From positions 1-57,131 of the forward strand of contig NZ_JAYKBP010000005.1 in assembly GCF_035282405.1 (NCBI RefSeq): DNA of 57,131 bases. Reading direction: 5' to 3'. Source of the DNA: Parvimonas sp035282405. GTDB lineage: Bacteria > Bacillota > Clostridia > Tissierellales > Peptoniphilaceae. This document shows positions 18,239 through 25,851 of this stretch, piece by piece (the stretch's first letter is position 1; each line of letters begins with the position of its first letter). The position numbers and the translations under genes were made by a program. The notes beneath the pieces were generated by a model, which was not told where the DNA came from, searched no databases, and worked only from the letters and a program-made list of their open reading frames with translations.

Positions 18239-19072
18239 ATGAAAAGTAAAAAAGTAAGAATGATTGGATATTTGGCTATGATTATAGGGATTTCACTTCC
18301 GATATATACCTTTACTAATTTAGTAGTTAATGATTATAGGCAAAAATCAATGTATGAAGAGTTTAAGTCTCTTCAAGAAAAGATGAGTGAAGAAGAAAAA
18401 AGTCAATTGGAAAATTCAATAAAAAAGTATAATAATAATGTAAAAAGTTCAAACATAGTAGATCCTTTCAGCAATGAAGAGTATAATACTGTTTATGAAT
18501 TTAAAAAAGATGATCCGGATGGGATTTTTGCGTATATTAGAATTCCAGCTATAAATCTATATAAACCTATAAGACTTGATGCATCCTATAAACATCTAGA
18601 TAAAGGTGTTGCTCACATTGATGGAACAGCTCTTCCAACTGGAGGAATGGGTAATAGAAGTGTAATCGCAGGGCATAGAGGTTGGTACAAAGATGTAATG
18701 TTTTTAAATATTTCCAAATTGAAAAAAGGAGATAAAGTTTATATTGAAAGAGCAGGAAAAACTTTAACTTATGTAGTTTCAAATACTGAAATTATAAAGC
18801 CTTATGAATGGGAAAAATTAGAGGCAGAAAAAGATAGAGACATTTTGACATTACTTACATGTGATCCAGCAATACCACCAAGTCCTTATCGAATGCTTGT
18901 AAATTGTGAAAGATTAGTAGAGAGCACACAAGAACAAGTAAAAGAGAAAGATGAAGTAAATAAAGATGTAAAGAATGTGTCTATTTTAGTATATTCTATT
19001 ACTGGTGGATTGTGGATTGTATTTATCTTTACAGTTTATAAATTTATAAAATTTTTAATAAAAAGAAAATAA
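18239..19072 (+). CDS. Class C-like sortase 3
   Basis: 277 residues. Membrane helices are at about 8-30 and 245-268. Catalytic residues are His146 (AGHRGW), Cys208 (TLLTC) and Arg218 (SPYRMLVNCER). A lid-like motif D75-P76-F77 is present. The core differs from sortases 1 and 2 (TCDPAIPPSPYR instead of TCTPY..N.HRLLVRG). It may handle a different substrate, such as the tip or base subunit. The upstream ribosome site is weak. Confidence 0.88.
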   Translation: MKSKKVRMIGYLAMIIGISLPIYTFTNLVVNDYRQKSMYEEFKSLQEKMSEEEKSQLENSIKKYNNNVKSSNIVDPFSNEEYNTVYEFKKDDPDGIFAYIRIPAINLYKPIRLDASYKHLDKGVAHIDGTALPTGGMGNRSVIAGHRGWYKDVMFLNISKLKKGDKVYIERAGKTLTYVVSNTEIIKPYEWEKLEAEKDRDILTLLTCDPAIPPSPYRMLVNCERLVESTQEQVKEKDEVNKDVKNVSILVYSITGGLWIVFIFTVYKFIKFLIKRK

Positions 19073-19076
19073 AAAT

Positions 19077-19142
19077 AAGAACCCCACCCTTCCACGATGC
19101 TTTGCATCGGGTGGGTACCCGGGAACCTTGTTGTTTCACAAT
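19077..19142 (-). repeat. GGTTCCCGGG palindromic intergenic repeat, copy A
   Basis: About 66 bases with the outer CCCACCC / GGGTGGG pair and the inner CGATGC / GCATCG hairpin, plus the CCCGGGAACC arm. It runs in reverse orientation relative to the copies at 28384, 31453 and 52745. It lies between the convergent sortase operon and tip adhesin. Confidence 0.8.
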
Positions 19143-19144
19143 AG

Positions 19145-19181
19145 AAAAGACCTTGAGTTTTAAAACTTAAGGTCTTTTTTA
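19145..19181. terminator. Bidirectional terminator between sortases and tip adhesin
   Basis: The long inverted repeat AAAGACCTTGAGTTT / AAACTTAAGGTCTTT is flanked by A and T runs. Confidence 0.85.
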
Positions 19182-19196
19182 TAGTTTTTTTGTTTA

Positions 19197-21857
19197 CTAT
19201 ATTGATTTTTTCTTTTCAATCATATAGTATGCTCCAATAGAACCTATCATAAACAATACTCCTGTTACGATAAATAAAGCTATACCACGTCCACCTGTAT
19301 GTGGATAAGTTGCTTTTTCATTTGTGATGTTAAGAGTTTTAGTTTCTATATTATCTCCATTTTCCTGATATAAGATAGTGTTTTTAACAGTAGAAACCCC
19401 ATTTTGCACTTCTTTTTCTAAGATTATTTTTCTTTCTTCATTATCAATCTTTAGATGATATTCAATATTTGATTTTTTATATCCCATTGGAGCAGTTTTT
19501 TCTGTAAGTATATAATTACCGCTTTTGAAGTCAGATGGGATTTCAAACTTAAAGCCATCTTTTGTACTTTGAGTTAAATCGTAAACTTCAGTTTTTTCTG
19601 AACTTCCCTTTAATTCTAACTCCAATTTTCCTTCTTTAATCAATTCATCTAAAAGATTTACTTTATTTAACATAAAATACATTGTACTAAATTTTTTGTT
19701 TTCAATATTATAAAAGTCATCATCAGATTTGAATTTTGAAGTATCATATTCTATTTTACCTGAATTTGTTACTTTAAAAGTTCTTACAAAATCCTTAGGA
19801 GTAATGTAGCCCTCTGGAGCTTTTAATTCTTTAATAGCATATTCTCCAGCTTCAAGTCCGTTAAATTTGAATTTTCCATCATTCCCAGACTTTGAAATAA
19901 CATTCTTATTATCTCTTGTTACAACCTCGAAATTTCCATTTTGAGCTCTTTTATATAGTTCAAACTCAATATTTTGAGCAGGAATTTTGTTGTTTCCTTC
20001 TTTTTTGTATTTCAAAAATTCAATTTCTATATCTTTTATATTTGTTATCTTAACATTTCCAGATGTCGATTGTATGAAATTTTTATTATTTGAATATTCT
20101 ATTTTAGTTTCAAAGTCTTTTGCCAAAGCTTCTTCCTTAACATAATATTCAAAAGCGTATCCATGATTGTCAAAAGCTATTAATTTTTCAAATGTAGTCT
20201 TCCAATCGCTGGCTTTATTTAATGTTTTTTCAGCAATTTCTTTCTCTTTTTCAGAGGATTTAAGATTTGGATTGGTTGACTTTCTGATAAGTTTTACTTT
20301 AATATCTTTTTTCATTTCTTCTGGTAAGTCATTACCACTTTTATATTTCCAAATCTTTTCTACATTGATATCCAAAGAATCTGCTTTTACAGAAGGTATT
20401 GGAAAATCTATAACTCGATCAGGATTTACACTATTAGGTGCTAATTTTGTAGGACCGTTTGTTTGATAGAAAAATCCTGGTTTGAAATCTTTATCTTCAG
20501 TTCTTAAATTAACTTTATATCTCAAGTTAATCCATTGACCTTTACCTAGATGTAATCCAGATAAAGAAAGTTGTCTTGAAACTTTATTATAACTAACATC
20601 TACATCTTCTAAAAGTGAATTATCTGATGCTGTAAGAGTATAATCCGATGGATCCCAATCTTTATTAGCACCTAAGTTCAAATCAACCATATTTCCAATT
20701 TCATCTGTTACAGATCCGTCAACAACTGTATTATGAATATCTTTTTCCAATTGGCTAAGTATATCACTCAGCTGATTTACATTCTTGGAATCATAATAAT
20801 GCCTTGGAGAACTTGAAATACTTTTCATCAATTTTACTATATCCGCTCTTTCGAGTTTTCCTCCTGGGAACCAATTTTCATTAGTATTACTACTTTTGCT
20901 ATCATATTCTTCTTTTTTCAATTCAATTCCAATAGTATAAGTTGAAAATTTGTTAACAAATTTTTGAGCTTCATAATATGTAGGAATACCATGATTAGTT
21001 ACATGCACATCTCTACCTGTTACATCATTTTTGACATTATAATCTGCATGTTCTTCTTTATTTCCATCACCTTTTCCTCTTTCCAAAAAGTAAGTAGTTC
21101 CTCTTCCTTTTAAGTAATCTGAAAATTCAGCTCCACTTTGTTTTATGGAAGTCATTTTGTGGGAATAAGTAGGCATACCATCTGTTAAATGGACTATTAT
21201 CTTCTTTTTTGCATTACTTTTATCTAAAATACTCGCAGCTTCTCGAAGAGCAGATTGTGTGAATGTCCCACCAATTCTCTTTTGGCCAAAACGGTCTTTT
21301 GGAACATTTCTAGGGACTTTATTTATTATTTTGTTAGCATCAGTTGTAAAGTCTTTAACACAATAATCCGGAGCGTTGCCTGTGAACTTACCATTATTGA
21401 TATATCTTCCGTCAAATACATCTGAACCATATGTTACCAATGCAAATCTTACTTTTCCATTACCATTTTCAAGTACACTTTTTACGAATTTACTTAGAAC
21501 TTTTTTAGCTATTCCAACACGGTTATTATCTTTCATTGAAGAGGAATTGTCCAAAACAATAACAATATCTTTGGTTACATCTTCTTCATAACTTTTTCCT
21601 TCGATTTTTAAGTCAATAAAAAACTCTCCATCCTTATCGCCTTTGCTTGCAGTCTTGGACAGTTTTGCTTCTTCATAATCTATAGGTTGATTTTTAAAGT
21701 TTCTAATAATACCGTCGCTTTCATTATAATCAGTTGGGAATTTTCCCTCATGATTTGTTGTATATCCCATATCAGCATTAATAAAGGCTGATATAGTAAC
21801 TTGAAATAAAAGTATTAACACCAAAAAACAACTAATTAAGACTTTTTTTGATTTCAT
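19197..21857 (-). CDS. Pilus tip adhesin: VWA plus SpaA/Cna-B domains, YPHTG anchor
   Basis: 886 residues. A signal peptide covers about 1-26. The VWA domain begins near residue 96 with DIVIVLDNSSSM, a full MIDAS (D103, S105, S107). Then come Cna-B-like segments (about 480-600), an SpaA-type domain (about 605-705; FELYKRAQNG, AGEYAIKELKAPEGY) and another at about 720-830. The anchor is YPHTGG (851), a hydrophobic helix and EKKKSI, a non-canonical LPXTG signal. VWA-SpaA proteins are typical tip adhesins of sortase-built pili. It is convergent with the sortases and divergent from the backbone gene. Confidence 0.9.
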   Translation of the reverse strand: MKSKKVLISCFLVLILLFQVTISAFINADMGYTTNHEGKFPTDYNESDGIIRNFKNQPIDYEEAKLSKTASKGDKDGEFFIDLKIEGKSYEEDVTKDIVIVLDNSSSMKDNNRVGIAKKVLSKFVKSVLENGNGKVRFALVTYGSDVFDGRYINNGKFTGNAPDYCVKDFTTDANKIINKVPRNVPKDRFGQKRIGGTFTQSALREAASILDKSNAKKKIIVHLTDGMPTYSHKMTSIKQSGAEFSDYLKGRGTTYFLERGKGDGNKEEHADYNVKNDVTGRDVHVTNHGIPTYYEAQKFVNKFSTYTIGIELKKEEYDSKSSNTNENWFPGGKLERADIVKLMKSISSSPRHYYDSKNVNQLSDILSQLEKDIHNTVVDGSVTDEIGNMVDLNLGANKDWDPSDYTLTASDNSLLEDVDVSYNKVSRQLSLSGLHLGKGQWINLRYKVNLRTEDKDFKPGFFYQTNGPTKLAPNSVNPDRVIDFPIPSVKADSLDINVEKIWKYKSGNDLPEEMKKDIKVKLIRKSTNPNLKSSEKEKEIAEKTLNKASDWKTTFEKLIAFDNHGYAFEYYVKEEALAKDFETKIEYSNNKNFIQSTSGNVKITNIKDIEIEFLKYKKEGNNKIPAQNIEFELYKRAQNGNFEVVTRDNKNVISKSGNDGKFKFNGLEAGEYAIKELKAPEGYITPKDFVRTFKVTNSGKIEYDTSKFKSDDDFYNIENKKFSTMYFMLNKVNLLDELIKEGKLELELKGSSEKTEVYDLTQSTKDGFKFEIPSDFKSGNYILTEKTAPMGYKKSNIEYHLKIDNEERKIILEKEVQNGVSTVKNTILYQENGDNIETKTLNITNEKATYPHTGGRGIALFIVTGVLFMIGSIGAYYMIEKKKSI

Positions 21858-22129
21858 TTTATTACCTTCCCCAAAAATAAATATATATTAATAATTACAA
21901 TTACAAGTATCAAAAAAACTGATGTTAAATATGTTCTATAATTTTTCAATAATTGTACATAAGATTTTGCTTCTAATTTTTTTCTATAAAACTAACCATT
22001 ATTAGTTTACAATATATTTTAAATAAAATCAATCCCTAAAATAGAAAAATTATAAACCTCAAAAATTATTATTAATAGTTATACAATTTTCAACTTTTAA
22101 AAATTCTTTTAAATTTTTCAACTTTTCTA

Positions 22130-22158
22130 TTGTTTTTTATTCAAATTAATGATATACT
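22130..22158 (+). promoter_or_regulatory. Promoter of the pilin operon
   Basis: TTGTTT and TATACT are separated by 17 bases. It implies a leader of about 150 bases. Confidence 0.6.
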
Positions 22159-22226
22159 TATCATGAAATTGTAGAATATTTAGACAAATATTCTTAAACT
22201 TGAATTTATTATAAGAGTAGAATATG

Positions 22227-22256
22227 AAAAATTTGACGGTTTACAAGTCAAATTTT
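22227..22256 (+). promoter_or_regulatory. Leader hairpin upstream of the backbone pilin
   Basis: A 10-bp perfect stem AAAATTTGAC / GTCAAATTTT with a 9-base loop. It lies in the predicted leader, about 58 bases before the start codon. It lacks a long T run, so it may stabilise or regulate the mRNA rather than end it. Confidence 0.45.
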
Positions 22257-22313
22257 AATTATGTATACTCAAAGAATTTATAATAATTTATTTATTAGGA
22301 GGAGAGATTAGTT

Positions 22314-24365
22314 ATGAAAAAAACAACTAAGGCGATTGTTTCAAGTATATTAGCATTTGCAATGATTATCGGAATATTTTCATCCGTGTTTTTACCTGCA
22401 AAAGTAAGTGCTGAAGCAAATGGAACTAAAAAAGTAACTTTGCATAAATTACTTTTAAAATCGAAAGAAGAATTAGAAAAATGGGATAGCGAAAAAGTTC
22501 AAAAAGGTGGTTACAATGGAACTCAAGATCTTAGCCAATTGAACAAAATCCTAGAAAAAATTGGTAATGGACATCCTAATTCTGTGAAAGAAATTTCTGG
22601 TGTTTATTTTGCTTGGCAAAAGAAGAATGATGCAGGCGAATGGAAATACATCAAAAATGACGGATCAGAAGCTACTGGATTAGAAGATGCTGAAATCTTG
22701 GGTGGACTTACAACAGCTAATGGTAAAGACTTTGATGTTACAAATCTTCCAGCAGGAGAATACCAAATAGTTGAAGTTAGAGAAAAATCAACTTATGTTG
22801 GAGAAAAAGGAGAAACATTAACTTCTCAAAAAGCTGTACCAGTTCTTATAACTTTACCTTTAGTTAAAGAAGACGGAGTTATTGAAAATGGGCATGTTTA
22901 TCCAAAGAATATTCAAGAAAAACCACAAGTTGATAAGAATATTGAAGGAAAAACAGATTATAATAAAGCTGATAAACCAAAAGATAAAGTAAATAAGATG
23001 ATTGGTGATGAAATTCCTTTTGAAGTAAAAACTAAGCTTCCTAAAGACGCTAAGTATAAGACTTTAAGATGGGAAGATACAATGACTAAAGGGCTTACTT
23101 ACAAAAAAGGATTAGATTTTAAAGTTAAAGTATTAAATCCTGCTGAAGATGTAGCATTAACAGCTGGAACTGATTATGAATTAAAAGAAAATGGTAGTGG
23201 ATTTGTTTTAAAGTTCAATGAAGCTGGACTTAAGAAAATTGAAGATGCTGCTACAAAAGGTGAAGTTGAATTTGTTTTAAAATACAAAGCTATTTTAAAT
23301 GGTGAAGCTGTAGTTGATACTCCGGATAAAAACCAAGTTAAATTCGATTATGATAATAAAACAAGAGAATTCAAAGACCCAAGGGATAATGAAGTAACTC
23401 CTAAGAATAATGCTATAGAAGTTACAAAGAATTGGGCTGATGGAAATGCTCCTGCAGGAGCTTCTGTAACATATTACTTATATGAAAAAGGGGCAACTGC
23501 TGATCAAGATAAGGTTGTAGATAGTGTTACTAAAAAAGACAATTTTAATCATAAATTCGAAGGCTTAGATGCTAATAAAAAATATTATGTAAAAGAAGTT
23601 GTGGCAGGATATACTCCTGAATATACAGTTGAAGCAGGAAAAGTTACTGTTAAGAATACAAAAACTCCTAACAGTCCGACACCTGTAATTCCAACTTCTC
23701 CAGAAGTGGTTACTTATGGAAAGAAATTTGTTAAGACTAGTGAAAATGGAACTGATAGATTAGCTGGAGCTGAATTTTTAGTTGAAAATGAACAAGGTAA
23801 ATTCTTAGGATTAAAAGATGCTGCTACAGTTCAAGCTGACAGAGATGCTTATAATAAAGCTCAAGAAGAATATGACAAGGCAATCAAAGCTTATAATGAA
23901 TTACCTACAGACCAACAACAAGGTCAAGCAGGAACACAAGCTAAAGAAAAAATTGAAGAAGCTAAAGTAGCTCGTGATAAAGCTTTCTTAAAAGTAAGAA
24001 CTGACTATGAATGGACTACTGAAGACAAGGCTGTTAAATTCACTTCTAATAAAAATGGTCAATTTGAAGTTTCTGGTCTTTTAGCTGGAAATTACAAATT
24101 AAAAGAAGTTAAAGCACCGGAAGGATATGCATTATTAAGTGGAAAAATTGAATTTGAAGTTAATGCAGATTCTTATTCAAAGGGTGGCGATATTAATTAT
24201 GCTGTAGATCAAGCAGATAAAAAAGATGCTACAAAAGTTATAAATAAAAAAGTTACTATTCCTCAAACTGGTGGAGTAGGTACTATAATCTTTACTGTTG
24301 TTGGTATTACTCTAATGGGAGTTGCCGTTTATGCAATGAAGAGAAGAAATGCTGAAGAAAAATAA
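22314..24365 (+). CDS. Major (backbone) pilin, SpaH/EbpB type
   Basis: 683 residues. A signal peptide covers 1-33 (VSA). Domain 1 (about 40-200) ends in the pilin motif HVYPKN with Lys198, the residue sortases crosslink. Two or more Cna-B domains follow (about 210-365, 366-450), then a last domain (465-640) with the E-box LKEVKAPEGY. That domain carries a charged helical insertion at about 503-562. The anchor is IPQTGG (649), a helix and KRRNAEEK. The lysine, E-box and anchor together define a polymerising pilin. AGGAGG precedes the ATG. Cna-B domains are expected to hold Lys-Asn isopeptide bonds. Confidence 0.93.
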   Translation: MKKTTKAIVSSILAFAMIIGIFSSVFLPAKVSAEANGTKKVTLHKLLLKSKEELEKWDSEKVQKGGYNGTQDLSQLNKILEKIGNGHPNSVKEISGVYFAWQKKNDAGEWKYIKNDGSEATGLEDAEILGGLTTANGKDFDVTNLPAGEYQIVEVREKSTYVGEKGETLTSQKAVPVLITLPLVKEDGVIENGHVYPKNIQEKPQVDKNIEGKTDYNKADKPKDKVNKMIGDEIPFEVKTKLPKDAKYKTLRWEDTMTKGLTYKKGLDFKVKVLNPAEDVALTAGTDYELKENGSGFVLKFNEAGLKKIEDAATKGEVEFVLKYKAILNGEAVVDTPDKNQVKFDYDNKTREFKDPRDNEVTPKNNAIEVTKNWADGNAPAGASVTYYLYEKGATADQDKVVDSVTKKDNFNHKFEGLDANKKYYVKEVVAGYTPEYTVEAGKVTVKNTKTPNSPTPVIPTSPEVVTYGKKFVKTSENGTDRLAGAEFLVENEQGKFLGLKDAATVQADRDAYNKAQEEYDKAIKAYNELPTDQQQGQAGTQAKEKIEEAKVARDKAFLKVRTDYEWTTEDKAVKFTSNKNGQFEVSGLLAGNYKLKEVKAPEGYALLSGKIEFEVNADSYSKGGDINYAVDQADKKDATKVINKKVTIPQTGGVGTIIFTVVGITLMGVAVYAMKRRNAEEK

Positions 24366-24380
24366 TTTATAAATAGGTAA

Positions 24381-24416
24381 AAAATTATATCAGGAGTTTT
24401 CTCCTGATATAATTTT
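24381..24416 (+). terminator. 16-bp perfect hairpin between backbone and minor pilin genes
   Basis: The stem AAAATTATATCAGGAG / CTCCTGATATAATTTT has a TTTT loop. It ends in only four T before the next ribosome site (AAGGAG), so it probably acts as a partial terminator or stabiliser that keeps backbone mRNA in excess. Confidence 0.7.
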
Positions 24417-24435
24417 AATTGAAGGAGAAGAAGCA

Positions 24436-25629
24436 TTGAAAAAATTTACGAAAAATTTAATATCTATTGTAATGGCTTTTGTATTGCTTCTGAATATAGG
24501 CTTAATTAGCAAAACGGTATTTGCATCTGAAACCATAGATATTTTCTTGATTTCTCAAAAAGGGAAAGAAGAGAAAAAACCTATAAGAGATACTAAATTA
24601 AAAGTTTGGAAGCTTAAAGACAGTTATGCTAACAAAGAAAAAAGTGAAATTATTGAAAAGCTAAAAGATTTAAAAGATGAAGATATAAGTAAAGAACACG
24701 GAAATTATACAGAAACATCAAAAAGTGATGTGGACGGAAGAATTACTTTAAGTCTTGAAAAAGGAACTTATTATGTTAGAGAAGTTTCAGACGATTCAAG
24801 AGATTATAAAATATCTCCTTTTACTTTCAAAGTTCCAGATGACGGAAATACAATTTATTCTAAAACAACTATAAAAATTCCGGATGCTTTAGGAAAGGTA
24901 CGACTATTAAAAGTGTCTGAAGGAAATAATCCTCTTGAAAATGTAGGCTTTAAATTATATATGAGAACTGCTAATGGAGATGTTGAAGTTCCACTAACAG
25001 AAAATTCCTATGACAAAGATGGCTCATCAAGAATACTTTACACAGATAAGAATGGACAGATTTTTATTGATAAATTACCTCTAGGAGAATATATTTTTAG
25101 AGAAGTTAAGCCACTTTTTGGTTATACTGTAGATAATAGTGATACTTCATTTAAAATCGTTGATGAAAATGAAATCTCTCTTAAAGTTATAAACAAAAAA
25201 GCTGAAACAGGCGATAAGTTGTTTGTTAAAGTTTCAAGTGGTAACAAACCAAAATTCCTAGAAGGTGCTCATTTTAAAGTAATGATGAAAGACGGAGATA
25301 AATTTATCCCTGTTAAGAGAGATGGTAAAGATTATGTAGTTGTTTCAGGAAAAAATGGAGGTTTTAAAGTTGAAGATCTTCCTTTTGGAACTTACTACTT
25401 AGTAGAAACAAAGGCTCCAAAGGGTTATAGTTTACTTTCAGGAAGTGTTGAATTTAAAATAGATGCAAATTCAAAGAGTAATGAGGCAACTATTATAAAA
25501 AATAAAACTTTCAGAAGAGGGCTTCCGAAAACTGGAGATATTCTCTTTTTGATAATGACTCTTGGTGGTTTAGTAATTTTTACTACTGGATATTTTATTA
25601 GCAGAAAAGGAAAGAGCAAACAAAATTAA
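24436..25629 (+). CDS. Minor pilin (probable base subunit), SpaA domains, LPKTG anchor
   Basis: 397 residues, starting at a TTG with AAGGAG 8 bases upstream. The signal peptide is 1-31 (TVFA). Three SpaA-type modules follow: about 34-150, 153-253 (GFKLYMRT, LGEYIFREVKPLFGY) and 258-360 (HFKVMMKDG, FGTYYLVETKAPKGY). The anchor is LPKTGD (363), a hydrophobic helix and SRKGKSKQN. No YPKN motif is present, which suits a base or ancillary subunit. It shares the backbone transcript through the intervening hairpin. Confidence 0.9.
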   Translation: MKKFTKNLISIVMAFVLLLNIGLISKTVFASETIDIFLISQKGKEEKKPIRDTKLKVWKLKDSYANKEKSEIIEKLKDLKDEDISKEHGNYTETSKSDVDGRITLSLEKGTYYVREVSDDSRDYKISPFTFKVPDDGNTIYSKTTIKIPDALGKVRLLKVSEGNNPLENVGFKLYMRTANGDVEVPLTENSYDKDGSSRILYTDKNGQIFIDKLPLGEYIFREVKPLFGYTVDNSDTSFKIVDENEISLKVINKKAETGDKLFVKVSSGNKPKFLEGAHFKVMMKDGDKFIPVKRDGKDYVVVSGKNGGFKVEDLPFGTYYLVETKAPKGYSLLSGSVEFKIDANSKSNEATIIKNKTFRRGLPKTGDILFLIMTLGGLVIFTTGYFISRKGKSKQN

Positions 25630-25659
25630 TAGATTTTAATTTTAATAAAAATATTAATA

Positions 25660-25694
25660 GAGTTGAGTAGAACAAACTACTCACTCTTTTTTTA
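25660..25694 (+). terminator. Terminator of the pilin operon
   Basis: The stem GAGTTGAGTAG / CTACTCACTC (one bulge) is followed by seven T. Confidence 0.8.
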
Positions 25695-25774
25695 ATTTAT
25701 AAGCAAAAATATTTGAAAGGAAAAAATCTTTTTCGTATAAAAATACAAAGCTTCTTAATACAGCATATTAATAA

Positions 25775-25803
25775 TTGACAACTGGTAAGATTTATAGTAT
25801 ATT
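25775..25803 (+). promoter_or_regulatory. Promoter of the LRR surface protein
   Basis: A consensus TTGACA and TATATT are separated by exactly 17 bases, about 48 bases before the start. Confidence 0.75.
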
Positions 25804-25851
25804 TAATGTAGTTATTCTTATAAAAGAATAAAGAAAATAAAGGAGGATTTT

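Larger units (their letters stand above)
21858..22313. promoter_or_regulatory. Divergent control region between tip adhesin and backbone pilin
   Basis: 456 bases of about 80% A/T without a coding frame. It holds the ribosome sites of both genes, the backbone promoter (22130-22158) and a leader hairpin (22227-22256). No convincing promoter for the adhesin could be picked by eye. The shared region makes coordinated or switch-like control possible. Confidence 0.6.
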
